A stretch of DNA of 64,000 bases from assembly GCF_002101815.1 (NCBI RefSeq), contig NZ_LQPM01000030.1, forward strand, positions 62,001 to 126,000, written 5' to 3'. Shown piece after piece: positions 39,190-48,505 of this stretch. The notes beneath the pieces are model-generated. The model made no database searches, was not told the origin of the DNA, and worked only from the letters and a program-made list of their open reading frames with translations. Position 1 is the stretch's first letter, and every line of letters begins with the position of its first letter. Position numbers and translations under genes: made by a program. The DNA is from Mycobacterium paraense (lineage in GTDB: Bacteria > Actinomycetota > Actinomycetes > Mycobacteriales > Mycobacteriaceae).

Positions 39190-40671
39190 TTAGCCAGCCG
39201 GCGCCCAGTTGCCGTGGAAACCCATGGGCACCCGCTGCGGCAGATGCACGGTCGCCACCGATTCGAGGGTCTGGGCATCCAGCAACACCAATTGCCCTTC
39301 GTCGCGGTCGCGGTGGTAGGCGAAGCCCATCAGGATGCCGTCGTCTTCGGCGCGTGGCGCCGGGTTGGGCACGAATGACATCTCGCCGAGCGAAAGGGCG
39401 GGGTCGAGCGCCGCAACCTCACGCGACCCGGTCGCGTAGTCGTGCTTGTAGAGCCCCGCTTCGGCGCCCTGGAACGCCGCACCGATGGTGTAGCCGAAGC
39501 GGTGCCGCCCGCCCAGCAGGGCTTCGTTGATCCGGGGGAATTCCTGGGGCCGGTCGTCGCGGCATTCGGTGGTGACGGCGCCCGTCGCCAGGTCGACGGT
39601 CCAGCGGTCCAGCGTCGGCGGGGCTTCGCCGGGACCCCGCCGGTCGCGGTCGAACATCCGCGCGTAGCGCACCACGTCGAGCACCAAAACCTCTGCGCCG
39701 CCGCGCATTTCGGAATAGGCATTGAGCGGGTGGTAGACGTAGCAGGGTTCGATGTCGAACCAGCGGACGTCGGAATTGGCGCCCTCGCGGGGCAGCACGC
39801 CGATGCGCGCCGGGTAGTTCGGGTTCCAGGCGTACGGCATCCGGTCGGAGTGCCTCGGGTCGCGGTTCATCCTGGCGTGAATGGGGCCCGGCACCCGGAC
39901 GCGCCCGACCAGCGACTGCATCACCAGCCGGGCCGGCGCGGACAGCCAGCGTGGCATGTTCGCCGGCAGCGCCTGCACGGCGTCGAACGTCACCGGCAGG
40001 TCGTAGATCACCACATATTTGTCGGTCAGCGAGAAGTCGTGCATCATCGGCGACCCGGACACCGCGATGTCGACGGTGCGGCGGGCCCGCCCGGCGGTGT
40101 CGATCACCGAGTACTGCACGGTGCGCCCGCGGGCGAACGAGTAGGACACCGCGTGCAATTCGCCGGTGCGCGGATCGCGGTGCGGATGCGCGGTATAGCC
40201 GCCGGCCAGGGTGCCGTCGAAGTCGCAGGTCCCGACGGTGTCGAGCTCGTCGGTCAGCTCGTAGTTGGCGACGCCGCCCTCGACCAGTGCCAGGGTTCGG
40301 CCGGCGTGGGTCAGCACGTTGGTGTTGGCGCCCAGCGAGAGCATGCCCGCGCGCGGGTCGAGCCGCGCCGGCGCCGGCTCACCCAGGGTGTTGCACACCG
40401 ACAGGCTGCGCACCCAGCGGTTGCGATACCAGTTGGCCTTGCCGTCGCGCAGCGCCACCCCATGCACCATGCCGTCGCCGCTGAACCAGTGATAGGTGGC
40501 CGGGTCGACCTCTTCGGCCGGGTTCGGGCCGTTGCGCAGGTACCGCCCGTCGAGGTGCTCGGGGATGTGCCCGGTGACCTCCAGGTCGGTGGCGGTCACC
40601 TCGGCGCCCACCGGCGCCAGGAAGCCCTCGAGATACGGATTCCGGGATCGGGTGGTCTGTGCGGTCGTCAC
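39190..40671 (-). CDS. carotenoid cleavage oxygenase (Rv0654-like)
   Basis: 493 residues of the carotenoid oxygenase/RPE65 beta-propeller family. It cleaves carotenoids with a non-heme iron. Candidate iron-binding His positions: TAHPHRDP, MMHDFSLT, YVYHPLNAY and MGFHGNWAP. The start is GTG 40671. It is divergent from a TetR gene with a palindrome between them, suggesting direct control. Confidence 0.93.
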   Translation of the reverse strand: MTTAQTTRSRNPYLEGFLAPVGAEVTATDLEVTGHIPEHLDGRYLRNGPNPAEEVDPATYHWFSGDGMVHGVALRDGKANWYRNRWVRSLSVCNTLGEPAPARLDPRAGMLSLGANTNVLTHAGRTLALVEGGVANYELTDELDTVGTCDFDGTLAGGYTAHPHRDPRTGELHAVSYSFARGRTVQYSVIDTAGRARRTVDIAVSGSPMMHDFSLTDKYVVIYDLPVTFDAVQALPANMPRWLSAPARLVMQSLVGRVRVPGPIHARMNRDPRHSDRMPYAWNPNYPARIGVLPREGANSDVRWFDIEPCYVYHPLNAYSEMRGGAEVLVLDVVRYARMFDRDRRGPGEAPPTLDRWTVDLATGAVTTECRDDRPQEFPRINEALLGGRHRFGYTIGAAFQGAEAGLYKHDYATGSREVAALDPALSLGEMSFVPNPAPRAEDDGILMGFAYHRDRDEGQLVLLDAQTLESVATVHLPQRVPMGFHGNWAPAG

Positions 40672-40683
40672 GGCTGAGCTCCT

Positions 40684-40707
40684 ATAACATTGTTATTTCG
40701 CTGTTAT
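40684..40707. promoter_or_regulatory. palindromic operator candidate between CCO and TetR
   Basis: A perfect inverted repeat ATAACA-T-TGTTAT at 40684-40696, followed by another TGTTAT half-site at 40702-40707. It lies 12 nt upstream of the CCO start and 37 nt upstream of the TetR start, in an AT-rich island. It is a likely binding site for the adjacent TetR protein. Confidence 0.55.
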
Positions 40708-40733
40708 GACGACGGTACGCCGGTGATGAGAAG

Positions 40734-41426
40734 ATGACAAGGATGACTTCGGAGACCCAACGCAGCGTGCGGGACGAGATGCTGCACGCCGCCGTCGGCC
40801 TGCTCGACGAGCACGGGCCGGACGCGCTGCAGACCCGCCGGGTGGCCGGCGCCGCGGGGACCTCGACGATGGCGCTGTACACCCATTTCGGGGGGATGCG
40901 GGGCTTGATCGCCGGCGTGGCCGAGGAGGGCCTGCGGCAGTTCGACGCCGCGCTGACGGTGCCCGAGACCGACGACCCGGTCGCCGACCTGTTCGCCGTC
41001 GGCGCCGCCTACCGGCGCTACGCCATCGAGCGTCCGCACATGTATCGGCTGATGTTCGGCAGCACCAGCGCGCACGGCATCAACGCGCCCGCGGGCAACG
41101 TCCTGACGCTGACGGTCGCCGAGATCGAGCGGGGCATCCCCAGCTTCGCGCACGTCGTGCGCGCGGTGCAGCGGTCGATGCGCGCGGGGCGAATCACCGT
41201 CGGCGCCGCCGACGAGGCGACCGACGCGGCGATCGTGGCCACAGCCGCCCAGTTCTGGGCGCTGGTGCACGGCTTCGTGATGCTCGAATTGGCCGGCTTC
41301 TACGGGGCGGAGGGGGCGGCGGTCGCGCCGGTGCTTGGCTCGCTGACCACGAATTTCCTTGTCGCCCTGGGCGATTCACCCGAGCGCGTGCGACAGTCGC
41401 AACGCGCCGCCTTCGGCGTCCGCTGA
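40734..41426 (+). CDS. TetR-family regulator (Rv0653c-like)
   Basis: 230 residues. HTH near residues 35-54 (LQTRRVAGAAGTSTMALYTHF), then a TetR-type helical domain with WALVHGFVMLELAGFYG. It is divergent from the carotenoid oxygenase gene, and the palindrome between them suggests it controls that gene. ATG 40734 is used; ATG 40743 is an alternative that begins nearer the conserved region. Confidence 0.92.
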   Translation: MTRMTSETQRSVRDEMLHAAVGLLDEHGPDALQTRRVAGAAGTSTMALYTHFGGMRGLIAGVAEEGLRQFDAALTVPETDDPVADLFAVGAAYRRYAIERPHMYRLMFGSTSAHGINAPAGNVLTLTVAEIERGIPSFAHVVRAVQRSMRAGRITVGAADEATDAAIVATAAQFWALVHGFVMLELAGFYGAEGAAVAPVLGSLTTNFLVALGDSPERVRQSQRAAFGVR

Positions 41427-41431
41427 GCGCA

Positions 41432-41465
41432 CGAAACCCCCGGAAGGGCGCTTCCGGGGGTTTCG
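41432..41465. terminator. bidirectional hairpin between TetR and rplL
   Basis: A perfect 15 bp inverted repeat, CGAAACCCCCGGAAG (41432-41446) and CTTCCGGGGGTTTCG (41451-41465), with a 4 nt loop. It follows both convergent genes (stops at 41426 and 41476), so it probably ends both transcripts. Confidence 0.9.
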
Positions 41466-41475
41466 CGACGCAGTG

Positions 41476-41871
41476 CTACTTGACGGTGACCGTGGCGCCG
41501 GCGGCCTCGAGCTTGGCCTTGGCGTCGTCGGCCGCCTCCTTGGCGACCTTCTCGAGCAGCGGCTTGGGCGCGCCGTCGACCAGGTCCTTGGCCTCCTTGA
41601 GGCCCAGGCCGGAGACGATCTCGCGGACCACCTTGATGACGCCGATCTTCTTGTCACCGGCGGCCTCGAGGATGACGTCGAACTCCGACTGCTCCTCGGC
41701 GGCCTCGGCGGGCGCGCCACCGGCGGCCGGGCCACCGGCGGCGGCGACGGCGACCGGGGCGGCCGCGGTGACCTCGAAGGTCTCCTCGAACTTCTTGACG
41801 AAGTCCGAGAGCTCCAACAGGGTCATTTCCTTGAAGGCGTCGAGCAGGTCGTCAGCAGTCATCTTTGCCAT
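41476..41871 (-). CDS. rplL: 50S ribosomal protein L7/L12
   Basis: 131 residues. The N-terminal dimerisation segment (DDLLDAFKEMTLLELSDFVKKF), an Ala/Pro-rich flexible hinge (about 37-60) and the conserved C-terminal domain (KIGVIKVVREIVSGLGLKEA). It forms the stalk that recruits GTPase factors. It follows rplJ in the standard order. Confidence 0.98.
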   Translation of the reverse strand: MAKMTADDLLDAFKEMTLLELSDFVKKFEETFEVTAAAPVAVAAAGGPAAGGAPAEAAEEQSEFDVILEAAGDKKIGVIKVVREIVSGLGLKEAKDLVDGAPKPLLEKVAKEAADDAKAKLEAAGATVTVK

Positions 41872-41904
41872 GGGTATTGGGTCCTTCCTGGTAATCGGGT
41901 TGGG

Positions 41905-42540
41905 TTATTCGGCTGAAGCCGGTGTCTCGGCGGATTCCGTCGTTTCAGCCGGTGCCTCGGGGGTTTCTTCGGCGGGTGCCGCCGCTGCTTCTGCGACCGG
42001 AGCGGCGGGCTCCGGCGCGGAAGCCTCTGCGGGCTTCTTGTCCTGCAGGGCGGCCAAGAGGCGGGCCATCTGCGAGGTCGGGGCGGCGAACAGGCCGGCC
42101 GCCTTGGCGAGGTTGCCCTTCATCGCGCCGGCCAGCTTGGCCAGCAGCACCTCACGGGACTCCAGGTCCGCGATGCGCTCGACCTCGGAGACGGTCAGCG
42201 GGTGGCCATCCATGTAGCCGCCCTTGATGACCAGGGCCTTGTTGTCCTTGGCGAACGTCTTGAGGGCCTTGGCGGCGTCGACCGCCTCCCCGCTGACGAA
42301 CGCGATGGCCGTCGGGCCGGCGAACAGCTCGTCGAGACCCTCGATGCCGGCGTCCGCGGCCGCCCGCTTGATCAGGGTGTTCTTGGCCACCGTGTAGGTG
42401 GCCGATCCCGCCAGCGACCGGCGCAGCTCGGCGAGGTTCGCCACCGTGAGGCCGCGGTATTCGGTGATCAGGGTGGCCGTCGAGTCCTTGAACTGCTCCG
42501 CGATGTCTGCGACGGCGGTGGCCTTGTCAGCCCTGGCCAT
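41905..42540 (-). CDS. rplJ: 50S ribosomal protein L10
   Basis: 211 residues: the L10 core up to about residue 170, plus an Ala/Glu/Pro-rich C-terminal tail that is longer than in many bacteria. It anchors L7/L12 to the ribosome and represses its own operon by binding the leader. A strong CAGGAGGT lies before ATG 42540. Confidence 0.98.
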   Translation of the reverse strand: MARADKATAVADIAEQFKDSTATLITEYRGLTVANLAELRRSLAGSATYTVAKNTLIKRAAADAGIEGLDELFAGPTAIAFVSGEAVDAAKALKTFAKDNKALVIKGGYMDGHPLTVSEVERIADLESREVLLAKLAGAMKGNLAKAAGLFAAPTSQMARLLAALQDKKPAEASAPEPAAPVAEAAAAPAEETPEAPAETTESAETPASAE

Positions 42541-42596
42541 GCATACCTCCTGTCAGTGAAAGTCTGTGCGATTCACCGGAGGCCTCAGAACGAAGT

Positions 42597-42741
42597 ACGC
42601 CCCGGCGCAGGAAGCGGCCGGGGCGTGAAAATGCGCCGGCGTGCGCCGGCGTTGTGCCTCGTCCTCCTGCGTGGGCCGCCGGGATGTCCCGGACCTTCAA
42701 CCGATTGCTCGGTGACCGACGGTCTTCGGTGGATCGCCACC
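42597..42741 (-). promoter_or_regulatory. ribosomal protein L10 leader (autoregulatory mRNA)
   Basis: Between the promoter and rplJ lies a structured leader. On the minus strand it reads from CCACCGAAGACCGTCGGTCACC through the GCAGGAGGACGAGGC motif typical of L10-binding leaders. It ends with a GC-rich hairpin (arms 42597-42606 and 42617-42626). Its folding and motif resemble the L10 leader family that binds L10-L12 for feedback control. A covariance-model search was not possible here. Confidence 0.72.
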
Positions 42742-42771
42742 ACAATAGCGTGACCCCCCGCGGTCAGCCAA
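42742..42771 (-). promoter_or_regulatory. promoter of rplJ-rplL
   Basis: On the minus strand TTGGCT (42766-42771) and TATTGT (42742-42747), spaced 18 nt, match a SigA-type promoter placed just ahead of the L10 leader. The -10 box is the same as that before rpoB. It overlaps nothing coding; the ROK gene's stop is 8 nt upstream. Confidence 0.6.
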
Positions 42772-42779
42772 AACGCCGC

Positions 42780-43694
42780 CTAGCCGAGCGCCGCCAGCCG
42801 CGCCGCGCCGACCAGCCCGGCCTCGCCACCCAGCGCGGCCGGCAGCACGCGCAGCCCGGCCAGGAAATCCAGCCCGGCGTAATCGGCCAGCGCGGCGCGC
42901 AGCGGGTCGAAGAGCACGGCGCCGGACTTGGCGACGCCGCCGCCGATGACGACCAGGTCCAGGTCGCACACCGCCCCGACCGACGCGATCATCGCCGCGA
43001 GCGCGGTGGCGCCGCGGCGGAACGCCCGCACCGCGAGCGCGTCCCCGGCCGCCGCCGCGGCGGCGAGGTCCCGGGCGCCGGCGCCCGGCGGCGCGGACCA
43101 GCCGTTGTCGCGGGCCCAGCGCACCATCCACGGTCCGGACGCGACGGTCTCGACGCAGCCGCGCCCCCCGCACGCGCAGGGCCGGCCGTCTTGCTCGACC
43201 ACCACGTGCCCGACGTGGCCGGCGTTGCCGGTGCGCCCGGTGTACGGCACGCCGTCGAGGATCAATCCGCCGCCGACGCCGGTGGACACCACCATGCCGA
43301 GCATGAAGCGCGCGCCGCGGCCCGCGCCGAGCCAATGCTCGCCCAGCGCCATGCAGACGCCGTCGCCGCCGAGCCGGACCGGCACGCCGGGCACCGCGGC
43401 GGCGACCCGGTCGCGCAGCGGGAAGCCGCGCCAGGACCGGATGTTGACCGGGTTGACGGTCCCGGCGGGCAGGTCGATGGGGCCGGCCGAGGCGATGCCC
43501 ACCGCGGTGACGGGTCCGTCGGCGGCGCGCATGGCGTCGGCGATGGTGGCGGCGACCGCGGCCCAGACCGCCTCGGCGTCGCCGCCCGCCGGGGTGGGCC
43601 GGATGGCGGTGTGCACGAGCGCCCCGCCGGGATCGGCCAGGCCGGCGGCGATCTTGGTGCCGCCGATGTCGAGGCAGAGCGTGAGCGCGGCCAT
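42780..43694 (-). CDS. ROK-family sugar kinase (Rv0650-like)
   Basis: 304 residues. ATP-binding DIGGTKIAAGL at the N-terminus, the GDGVCMALGEHW region and the zinc-binding ROK signature CACGGRGCVETVASG near 165. It phosphorylates a sugar such as glucose. Its start overlaps the upstream gene's stop by 1 nt (TGATG). With the mannosidase it suggests a small glycan-use operon. Confidence 0.9.
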   Translation of the reverse strand: MAALTLCLDIGGTKIAAGLADPGGALVHTAIRPTPAGGDAEAVWAAVAATIADAMRAADGPVTAVGIASAGPIDLPAGTVNPVNIRSWRGFPLRDRVAAAVPGVPVRLGGDGVCMALGEHWLGAGRGARFMLGMVVSTGVGGGLILDGVPYTGRTGNAGHVGHVVVEQDGRPCACGGRGCVETVASGPWMVRWARDNGWSAPPGAGARDLAAAAAAGDALAVRAFRRGATALAAMIASVGAVCDLDLVVIGGGVAKSGAVLFDPLRAALADYAGLDFLAGLRVLPAALGGEAGLVGAARLAALG

Positions 43695-44311
43695 CAGTGG
43701 CGGTGGGTGTTGTCGGGCTGGCGCGGGTCGCCCGGGTGCTCGTAGCCGGGCGCGAGCCGGACCAGCGCGGCCCGGCGCCCGTCCAGCCACATCCGGAAGG
43801 CGCGCCGGCGGGCGGCGCCGCGCAGGTGCTCGGCGATCGCGGAACGCACCTGCGCCAGCGCCGGGCCGGTGCGCGGGGGCGCTCGCCAGCCGTCGGGGCC
43901 GGGGCGCGGCGCGGCGAAGCGCAGCGGGTTGCGGGCGTGGTAGGCGGCCACGTCGTCGTCGCCGATCCGGACCGCGGCGGTGACATCGGCGAACAGCGCC
44001 CGCGCCCGCGGATCGGCCAGCACCGCGGCGGCCACGCTGCCGATCTCCAGCCGGGCCGTCGCGTCGGGCAGCAGCTCGGCCTGGGCCGGCGCGTCCCGGC
44101 CGGTCAGGCCGCGCGCGGCCGCCTCAGCGGCGACCACGCGTTCGGTCACGATCACCTGGGTGAGCCAGCGCCGCAGTTGCCGGCCCTCGGCGGTGCCGCC
44201 GGCAGGCAGCGCGGCCGCGCGCGGCCCGCGCCGCAGCCGCGCCTCGGCCGCGTCGACCTCGTCGACGGACACCGGGTCGCCGGCCACGCTCGCCACCAGC
44301 CGGGCGCTCAT
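43694..44311 (-). CDS. Rv0649-like protein (annotated FabD2, but no acyltransferase motif)
   Basis: 205 residues. Old annotation of the M. tuberculosis equivalent calls it malonyl-CoA:ACP transacylase FabD2. I see no GHSxG-type nucleophile or the other FabD motifs. Instead there is an N-terminal AGDPVSVDEVDAAEARLRR segment and a central DDDVAAYHARNPLRF, which resembles the helical N-terminal region of SurA/PpiC-type chaperone-isomerases; the C-terminus is basic and ends DNTHRH. ATG 44311 overlaps the mannosidase stop (ATGA). Function remains open; the FabD label is not supported by the sequence. Confidence 0.85.
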   Translation of the reverse strand: MSARLVASVAGDPVSVDEVDAAEARLRRGPRAAALPAGGTAEGRQLRRWLTQVIVTERVVAAEAAARGLTGRDAPAQAELLPDATARLEIGSVAAAVLADPRARALFADVTAAVRIGDDDVAAYHARNPLRFAAPRPGPDGWRAPPRTGPALAQVRSAIAEHLRGAARRRAFRMWLDGRRAALVRLAPGYEHPGDPRQPDNTHRH

Positions 44312-47300
44312 GTCACGACCACCCGCACCGCCGGCGAGTAGACCAGCCGGCCCGCGCAGCCCACCCGGACCAGGGCCCACCACTCGCCGGGGTCCTGCCA
44401 CCGCGGCGGCGTCACCTCGAAGCCCAGCTCGACGGTTCCGCACGCGGGCAACTCGGCGCCCAGCGCGGCGGGGCCGATCCACTCCCAGGTGCCCCACGGG
44501 CTGATCAGGTGCGCCTCCAGCGCCAGGTCGGCCCAGGCGTGGGTGCCGACCGTCACGGCCAGCCGGGCCGTCCCGCCCGCCGCGACCTCGACGTCGGCCG
44601 GCCCGTCGACGAGGTAGAGCAACTGCGACTCGCCGGGCGCGCCGACCTCCACCACGCAGACGTCCTCGACCACCTGGCGCCACGCGGCGGGGACGTCGCC
44701 CGTGAGCCGCAGCTGCGCCCGGACCGGATACAGCCCGGGCCGCACGCGGGCCGGGAGGGCCACCACCAATTCGGCGTCGCGGTGCGCGCCGGGGCGCAGG
44801 CTGATCGGCTTGACCGGCTCGGCCGACCAGCCGTCGGGACACACCAGCGTCACCGCGACGTCCAGCGCGGCGTCGCTGCAATCGCTGGCCACGCTGAGCC
44901 GCAACGCCACCTCGCCGCCCGGCGCGGCCGGCACCCGCTGCGGGTGCAGGTGCGCGACGGCGGGCAATCCCCCGAGCGGCGCGGGCCCGCGGTTGTGCAG
45001 CCAGTAGCGCGCGTACAGCGGCTGCGCGGCCTCGGCGTCCGGCGCGAGCGGCGCCGAACTCGTTGAGAGGGAAGGCACTTCGAGGTGGGCCAGCACGGTG
45101 GCCACCTGATAGCCGTGCAGGTCGATCGACCTCGCGCGCCCCTGCGACTGCTCCAGCAGGTCGGCGGACCGCAGCCCGCGCACCGTGCCGAGCCCGGAAC
45201 CGACGGCGACGCGGGCGCGGCTCCCGGTGGTCTCCACCAACCGCAGGGCCACCGCGGCGGGGTCGACGGGCCGGGCGCTGCCGGCGGTCAGCGGGTTGCC
45301 GGCCGCCTTGAGCGCCGCCAGCTGCGCCGCGCCGGCGGGCTCGACGTGCAGCAGCGACCCGGAGCTGGCCAGCTCGCCGCTTTGCCCGTCCGGGATTACG
45401 GCGAGCAGCGGGTGACCGAATTCGGCTGAGCGGGTCGGGATCTCGGCCCCTCGCCAGTCGCCGTCGCCGGTGACGAGCGCGTACTCGAAGGCGTGGCTCC
45501 AGTGCTGGAGTTGAAAGTTGGATCCGTCGGGCGCGGTGCGGCGCGGATCGTCGATCCAGGTGCCCGACGGCCAGCCGGTGCAGGACCGCAGCAGGGCGGT
45601 GTGCAGGGTGCCGTCGGTGTCGACGGCGAAGCTGGGCACCCCGCGGTTGAGCAGCGCGACGGTGCGCGATTCGAAGCGCCCGATGCCGGCCGGCGCCCGC
45701 TGGTCGACGACGATCTCGGCGTCCGCCAGGTCGTCGACCACCGACGCGATCGCCGCGGCCAGGCCGGGCTCGTCGCGGCCGTCGACCACCAGGACCGGCA
45801 GCGCCCGCGGCGCCCGCAGGTCCGCGTCGGGCACCCACGCGGCCGCCAGCGGGCCCTCGGCCGGCACCCAGACGCGGGCCCGGCCGGTTTGGTCCAGCTG
45901 GCGCTCGAGTTCGGCCGTGTACCCCGGATCCGCCTGCGCCAGAACGGCTTTGGCGAACGCGTTGCGGGCGGGCCCGCCGAGCGCGATCCGGACGTCGGGC
46001 AGGTTGGAGTCGACGCCGAGGCACCCGTAGCGCGGCTTGTCCGCGCCGCTGCAGGTGGCCGTGACACCGGCGCGGACCAGCGCGACCATCAGCTCGCGCG
46101 CCAGCGGCCCGGACACCGCCTCGGCCGGCGTCACCACCTCGGCCACCGACACGGCCCGGGCATCGGCGCCGAGCCGGACCCGCACCGCCGAGGACAGGCC
46201 GAACCAGCCGTACGCCGGGTTGTCCAGCGTCCACGGGTGTCGGGCAGTGTCCACGGAGCGGTCGCCGTCGTGCAGCAGCGCGAAGCCTCGCCCGACGACC
46301 GCGTCGCCGACCTCGCTGACCGGCATGGCGCCCGGCACCGGGCACGGCCAGCGCAGCCGCAACAACCTGTCCTCACCGGTGAATTCGTCGATGGCGGTGC
46401 GGCAGTCCAGCCGCGCCACCCCGTTCCACAGGGTCAGCGTCTGGGTGTAGCGCAGCAGGCCGCCGAGGCGCCCGTGCACGACCAGCCGCTGACCGAGCGG
46501 GCCGCGGTAGGCCCGCACCCAGGCCGGCGATTCCGACGAGCGGACCACCGGGCCCTTGGGCAGCAGGTGCCACGGCCCCTCGCCCTGCTGCGGGTGCGCC
46601 GGGTATTCCTCGTAGAGCGCGAGCTCGTTGCCCACCCGGCCGTCGGCGATCAGCTGCCGGCCGTCGCGCACCAGCGACGCGACTCCCCCGCCGCGCGCCG
46701 CGTCGGCCTCCACCCGGTAGTGCTCGTTGGCGATCGCCGCGCCCGGCATCGGTTCCCAGCCGCTCGCCTCGTCGACGGGAACCAGCCGGTAGGCCCGCCA
46801 GCCCAGCGACGGCACGTCGGCCGCCAGCCAGCTGACCGAGCGCCCGTCGTGCTCGACGTGCGCGGGCAGCTCGGTGCCGTCGGGATCGAGCACCCGGACC
46901 CCGGCGCCCGGCGGCGCGTCGAGGCGGGCGGTCACGACATCGGTGCGCCGCTGCGCCAACGGATTCCAGACGACCACGTCGCCGCCGATCGCGCCGGACA
47001 GCAGCGCCAGCGAGTTGTCGCGGGCCGCGCGGCCGAGCTCCCAGGCGTCGCGCCAGCCGGTCAGCAGGTCCAGGTACACCTGGTCGGACTCCGAGCCGGT
47101 GATGGCGTCGTGGTGCGCGCCGTAGGCCAGCTGCACCCACGCCTTGGCGAGGGCCGCCTGCGGGTACTCCGCGCCGCTTGCCGGCGCCGCGAACACGGCG
47201 AAGCGCTCGGCGGCCAGCACGGCGTTCTCGGCGGCCCGGTTGGCCTGCTTGGTGTCGATGTACGACACGTCCTTGCCGGTGTAGATCGGGTTCATGTCGC

Positions 47301-48447
47301 GGGTCTGCGGCGACGGCTCGCGGCCGCGCTGCGCGAGTTCCGCGCGCACCGCCGCGAAGAACTCCCGCGGCAGCGCGCACACGAACCGCGGCCAGGTGTA
47401 CCGCGCGGACCAGTCGCGATGGATCGCCGTCACCCATTGGTTCGGCGGCGTGTAGTCGGTGCCGACCGGCAACAGCACGTTGCGCGTCAGGGCGACCCTC
47501 TTGAGCCGCCGGAACAGCGCGTAGGTGGCGTCCTCGGCCTCGGCGAGCGACGCCGCCGAGTCCATCCCCCAGCCCGCCCCGTAGTGCGCGGGCATGTAGT
47601 GGGTGAGCAGGCCGCGACCCGACGGCGCGATCCACTCGAACTCGCTGCAGAACTGCATGCGGTCCACGTCGCCGCCGGGCCCCCACTGGTGGTGCGGCCC
47701 GCGGGCCCACGAGCTCGACGTCAGGCCGGCGTCGGCGGCGAACCCCGGGAACTGGGGGTCGTGGCCGAACACGTCGAGCTGCCACGCGGTGGCCGGGTCG
47801 GCGCCCAGCACGTGCCGCTGAAAGCCGGCGCCGTGCACCAGGTTCCGGATGGTCGTTTCCGGGCCGGTGAGGTTGGTGTTGGGCTCGTTGTAGGTGCCGC
47901 CCATCACCTCGACGCGGCCCTCGGCGAGGAACCGGCGCAGGTCGTCGCGGTCCTCGGGGTGGGTGTCCCAGTACGGCTTGAGGTAGTCCACCTCCGCCAG
48001 CACGAACTTGTATTCGGGCTCGCGGCGGGCGAGCTCCAGGTGGGCGTGGACGAGTTCGAAGGCGTTGGCCTGCAGGTCCGGCGGGTCCGCCCGCCACTCG
48101 CTGGTGTAGGCGCCCTGGGTGTTCCACCAGACCGGGTCGTAGTGGAAGTGGCTGACCATGTACATGGTCCACCCGGGCTCGGCGATCGTGAACTCGAACT
48201 CCGTGGCGGCGCCGCCGGCGTGCACCCGTGCCGCCCGGCGCTCACCGACGGCCGCGGCGCCGACGGTGACCGGCACCTCGACGGCCCCGGCCCCGGGCCG
48301 CGCCATCGCCTCGCCGCTCAGGCCGTCACCGTCGACGCGGATCGGGGTCGGCGCGACGCAGCCCTTTATGCCGATGCGCGCGAGCTGCAGCGGCGCGTCC
48401 GGCGGCCCGACGAAAAGCTCGGTCGAGTCCGCCGAAATGACCTGCAC
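44308..48447 (-). CDS. GH38 alpha-mannosidase
   Basis: 1379 residues. Glycoside hydrolase family 38, which removes alpha-mannose using zinc. The zinc/active-site start is HFHYDPVWWN near residue 100. The nucleophile Asp lies in WQLDVFGHDPQF near 220, and GGTYNEPNTNL precedes it. The long C-terminal beta-rich part carries no break. No signal peptide is seen, so it is probably cytosolic. The start is GTG 48447. It leads a mannosidase-Rv0649-like-ROK operon with overlapping stops and starts. Confidence 0.93.
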   Translation of the reverse strand: MQVISADSTELFVGPPDAPLQLARIGIKGCVAPTPIRVDGDGLSGEAMARPGAGAVEVPVTVGAAAVGERRAARVHAGGAATEFEFTIAEPGWTMYMVSHFHYDPVWWNTQGAYTSEWRADPPDLQANAFELVHAHLELARREPEYKFVLAEVDYLKPYWDTHPEDRDDLRRFLAEGRVEVMGGTYNEPNTNLTGPETTIRNLVHGAGFQRHVLGADPATAWQLDVFGHDPQFPGFAADAGLTSSSWARGPHHQWGPGGDVDRMQFCSEFEWIAPSGRGLLTHYMPAHYGAGWGMDSAASLAEAEDATYALFRRLKRVALTRNVLLPVGTDYTPPNQWVTAIHRDWSARYTWPRFVCALPREFFAAVRAELAQRGREPSPQTRDMNPIYTGKDVSYIDTKQANRAAENAVLAAERFAVFAAPASGAEYPQAALAKAWVQLAYGAHHDAITGSESDQVYLDLLTGWRDAWELGRAARDNSLALLSGAIGGDVVVWNPLAQRRTDVVTARLDAPPGAGVRVLDPDGTELPAHVEHDGRSVSWLAADVPSLGWRAYRLVPVDEASGWEPMPGAAIANEHYRVEADAARGGGVASLVRDGRQLIADGRVGNELALYEEYPAHPQQGEGPWHLLPKGPVVRSSESPAWVRAYRGPLGQRLVVHGRLGGLLRYTQTLTLWNGVARLDCRTAIDEFTGEDRLLRLRWPCPVPGAMPVSEVGDAVVGRGFALLHDGDRSVDTARHPWTLDNPAYGWFGLSSAVRVRLGADARAVSVAEVVTPAEAVSGPLARELMVALVRAGVTATCSGADKPRYGCLGVDSNLPDVRIALGGPARNAFAKAVLAQADPGYTAELERQLDQTGRARVWVPAEGPLAAAWVPDADLRAPRALPVLVVDGRDEPGLAAAIASVVDDLADAEIVVDQRAPAGIGRFESRTVALLNRGVPSFAVDTDGTLHTALLRSCTGWPSGTWIDDPRRTAPDGSNFQLQHWSHAFEYALVTGDGDWRGAEIPTRSAEFGHPLLAVIPDGQSGELASSGSLLHVEPAGAAQLAALKAAGNPLTAGSARPVDPAAVALRLVETTGSRARVAVGSGLGTVRGLRSADLLEQSQGRARSIDLHGYQVATVLAHLEVPSLSTSSAPLAPDAEAAQPLYARYWLHNRGPAPLGGLPAVAHLHPQRVPAAPGGEVALRLSVASDCSDAALDVAVTLVCPDGWSAEPVKPISLRPGAHRDAELVVALPARVRPGLYPVRAQLRLTGDVPAAWRQVVEDVCVVEVGAPGESQLLYLVDGPADVEVAAGGTARLAVTVGTHAWADLALEAHLISPWGTWEWIGPAALGAELPACGTVELGFEVTPPRWQDPGEWWALVRVGCAGRLVYSPAVRVVVT

Positions 48448-48505
48448 CCCCGCACCTTACGACGCAACGGGCGGTCCTGTCGGCATCTCGACTTAGGATC
48501 GGCTC

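Noticed and set aside
38007..39278. A 423-codon version of mkl starting far upstream
   Set aside because: The extra N-terminus runs into the 3' end of the carotenoid oxygenase gene; a good ribosome site supports ATG 39020.
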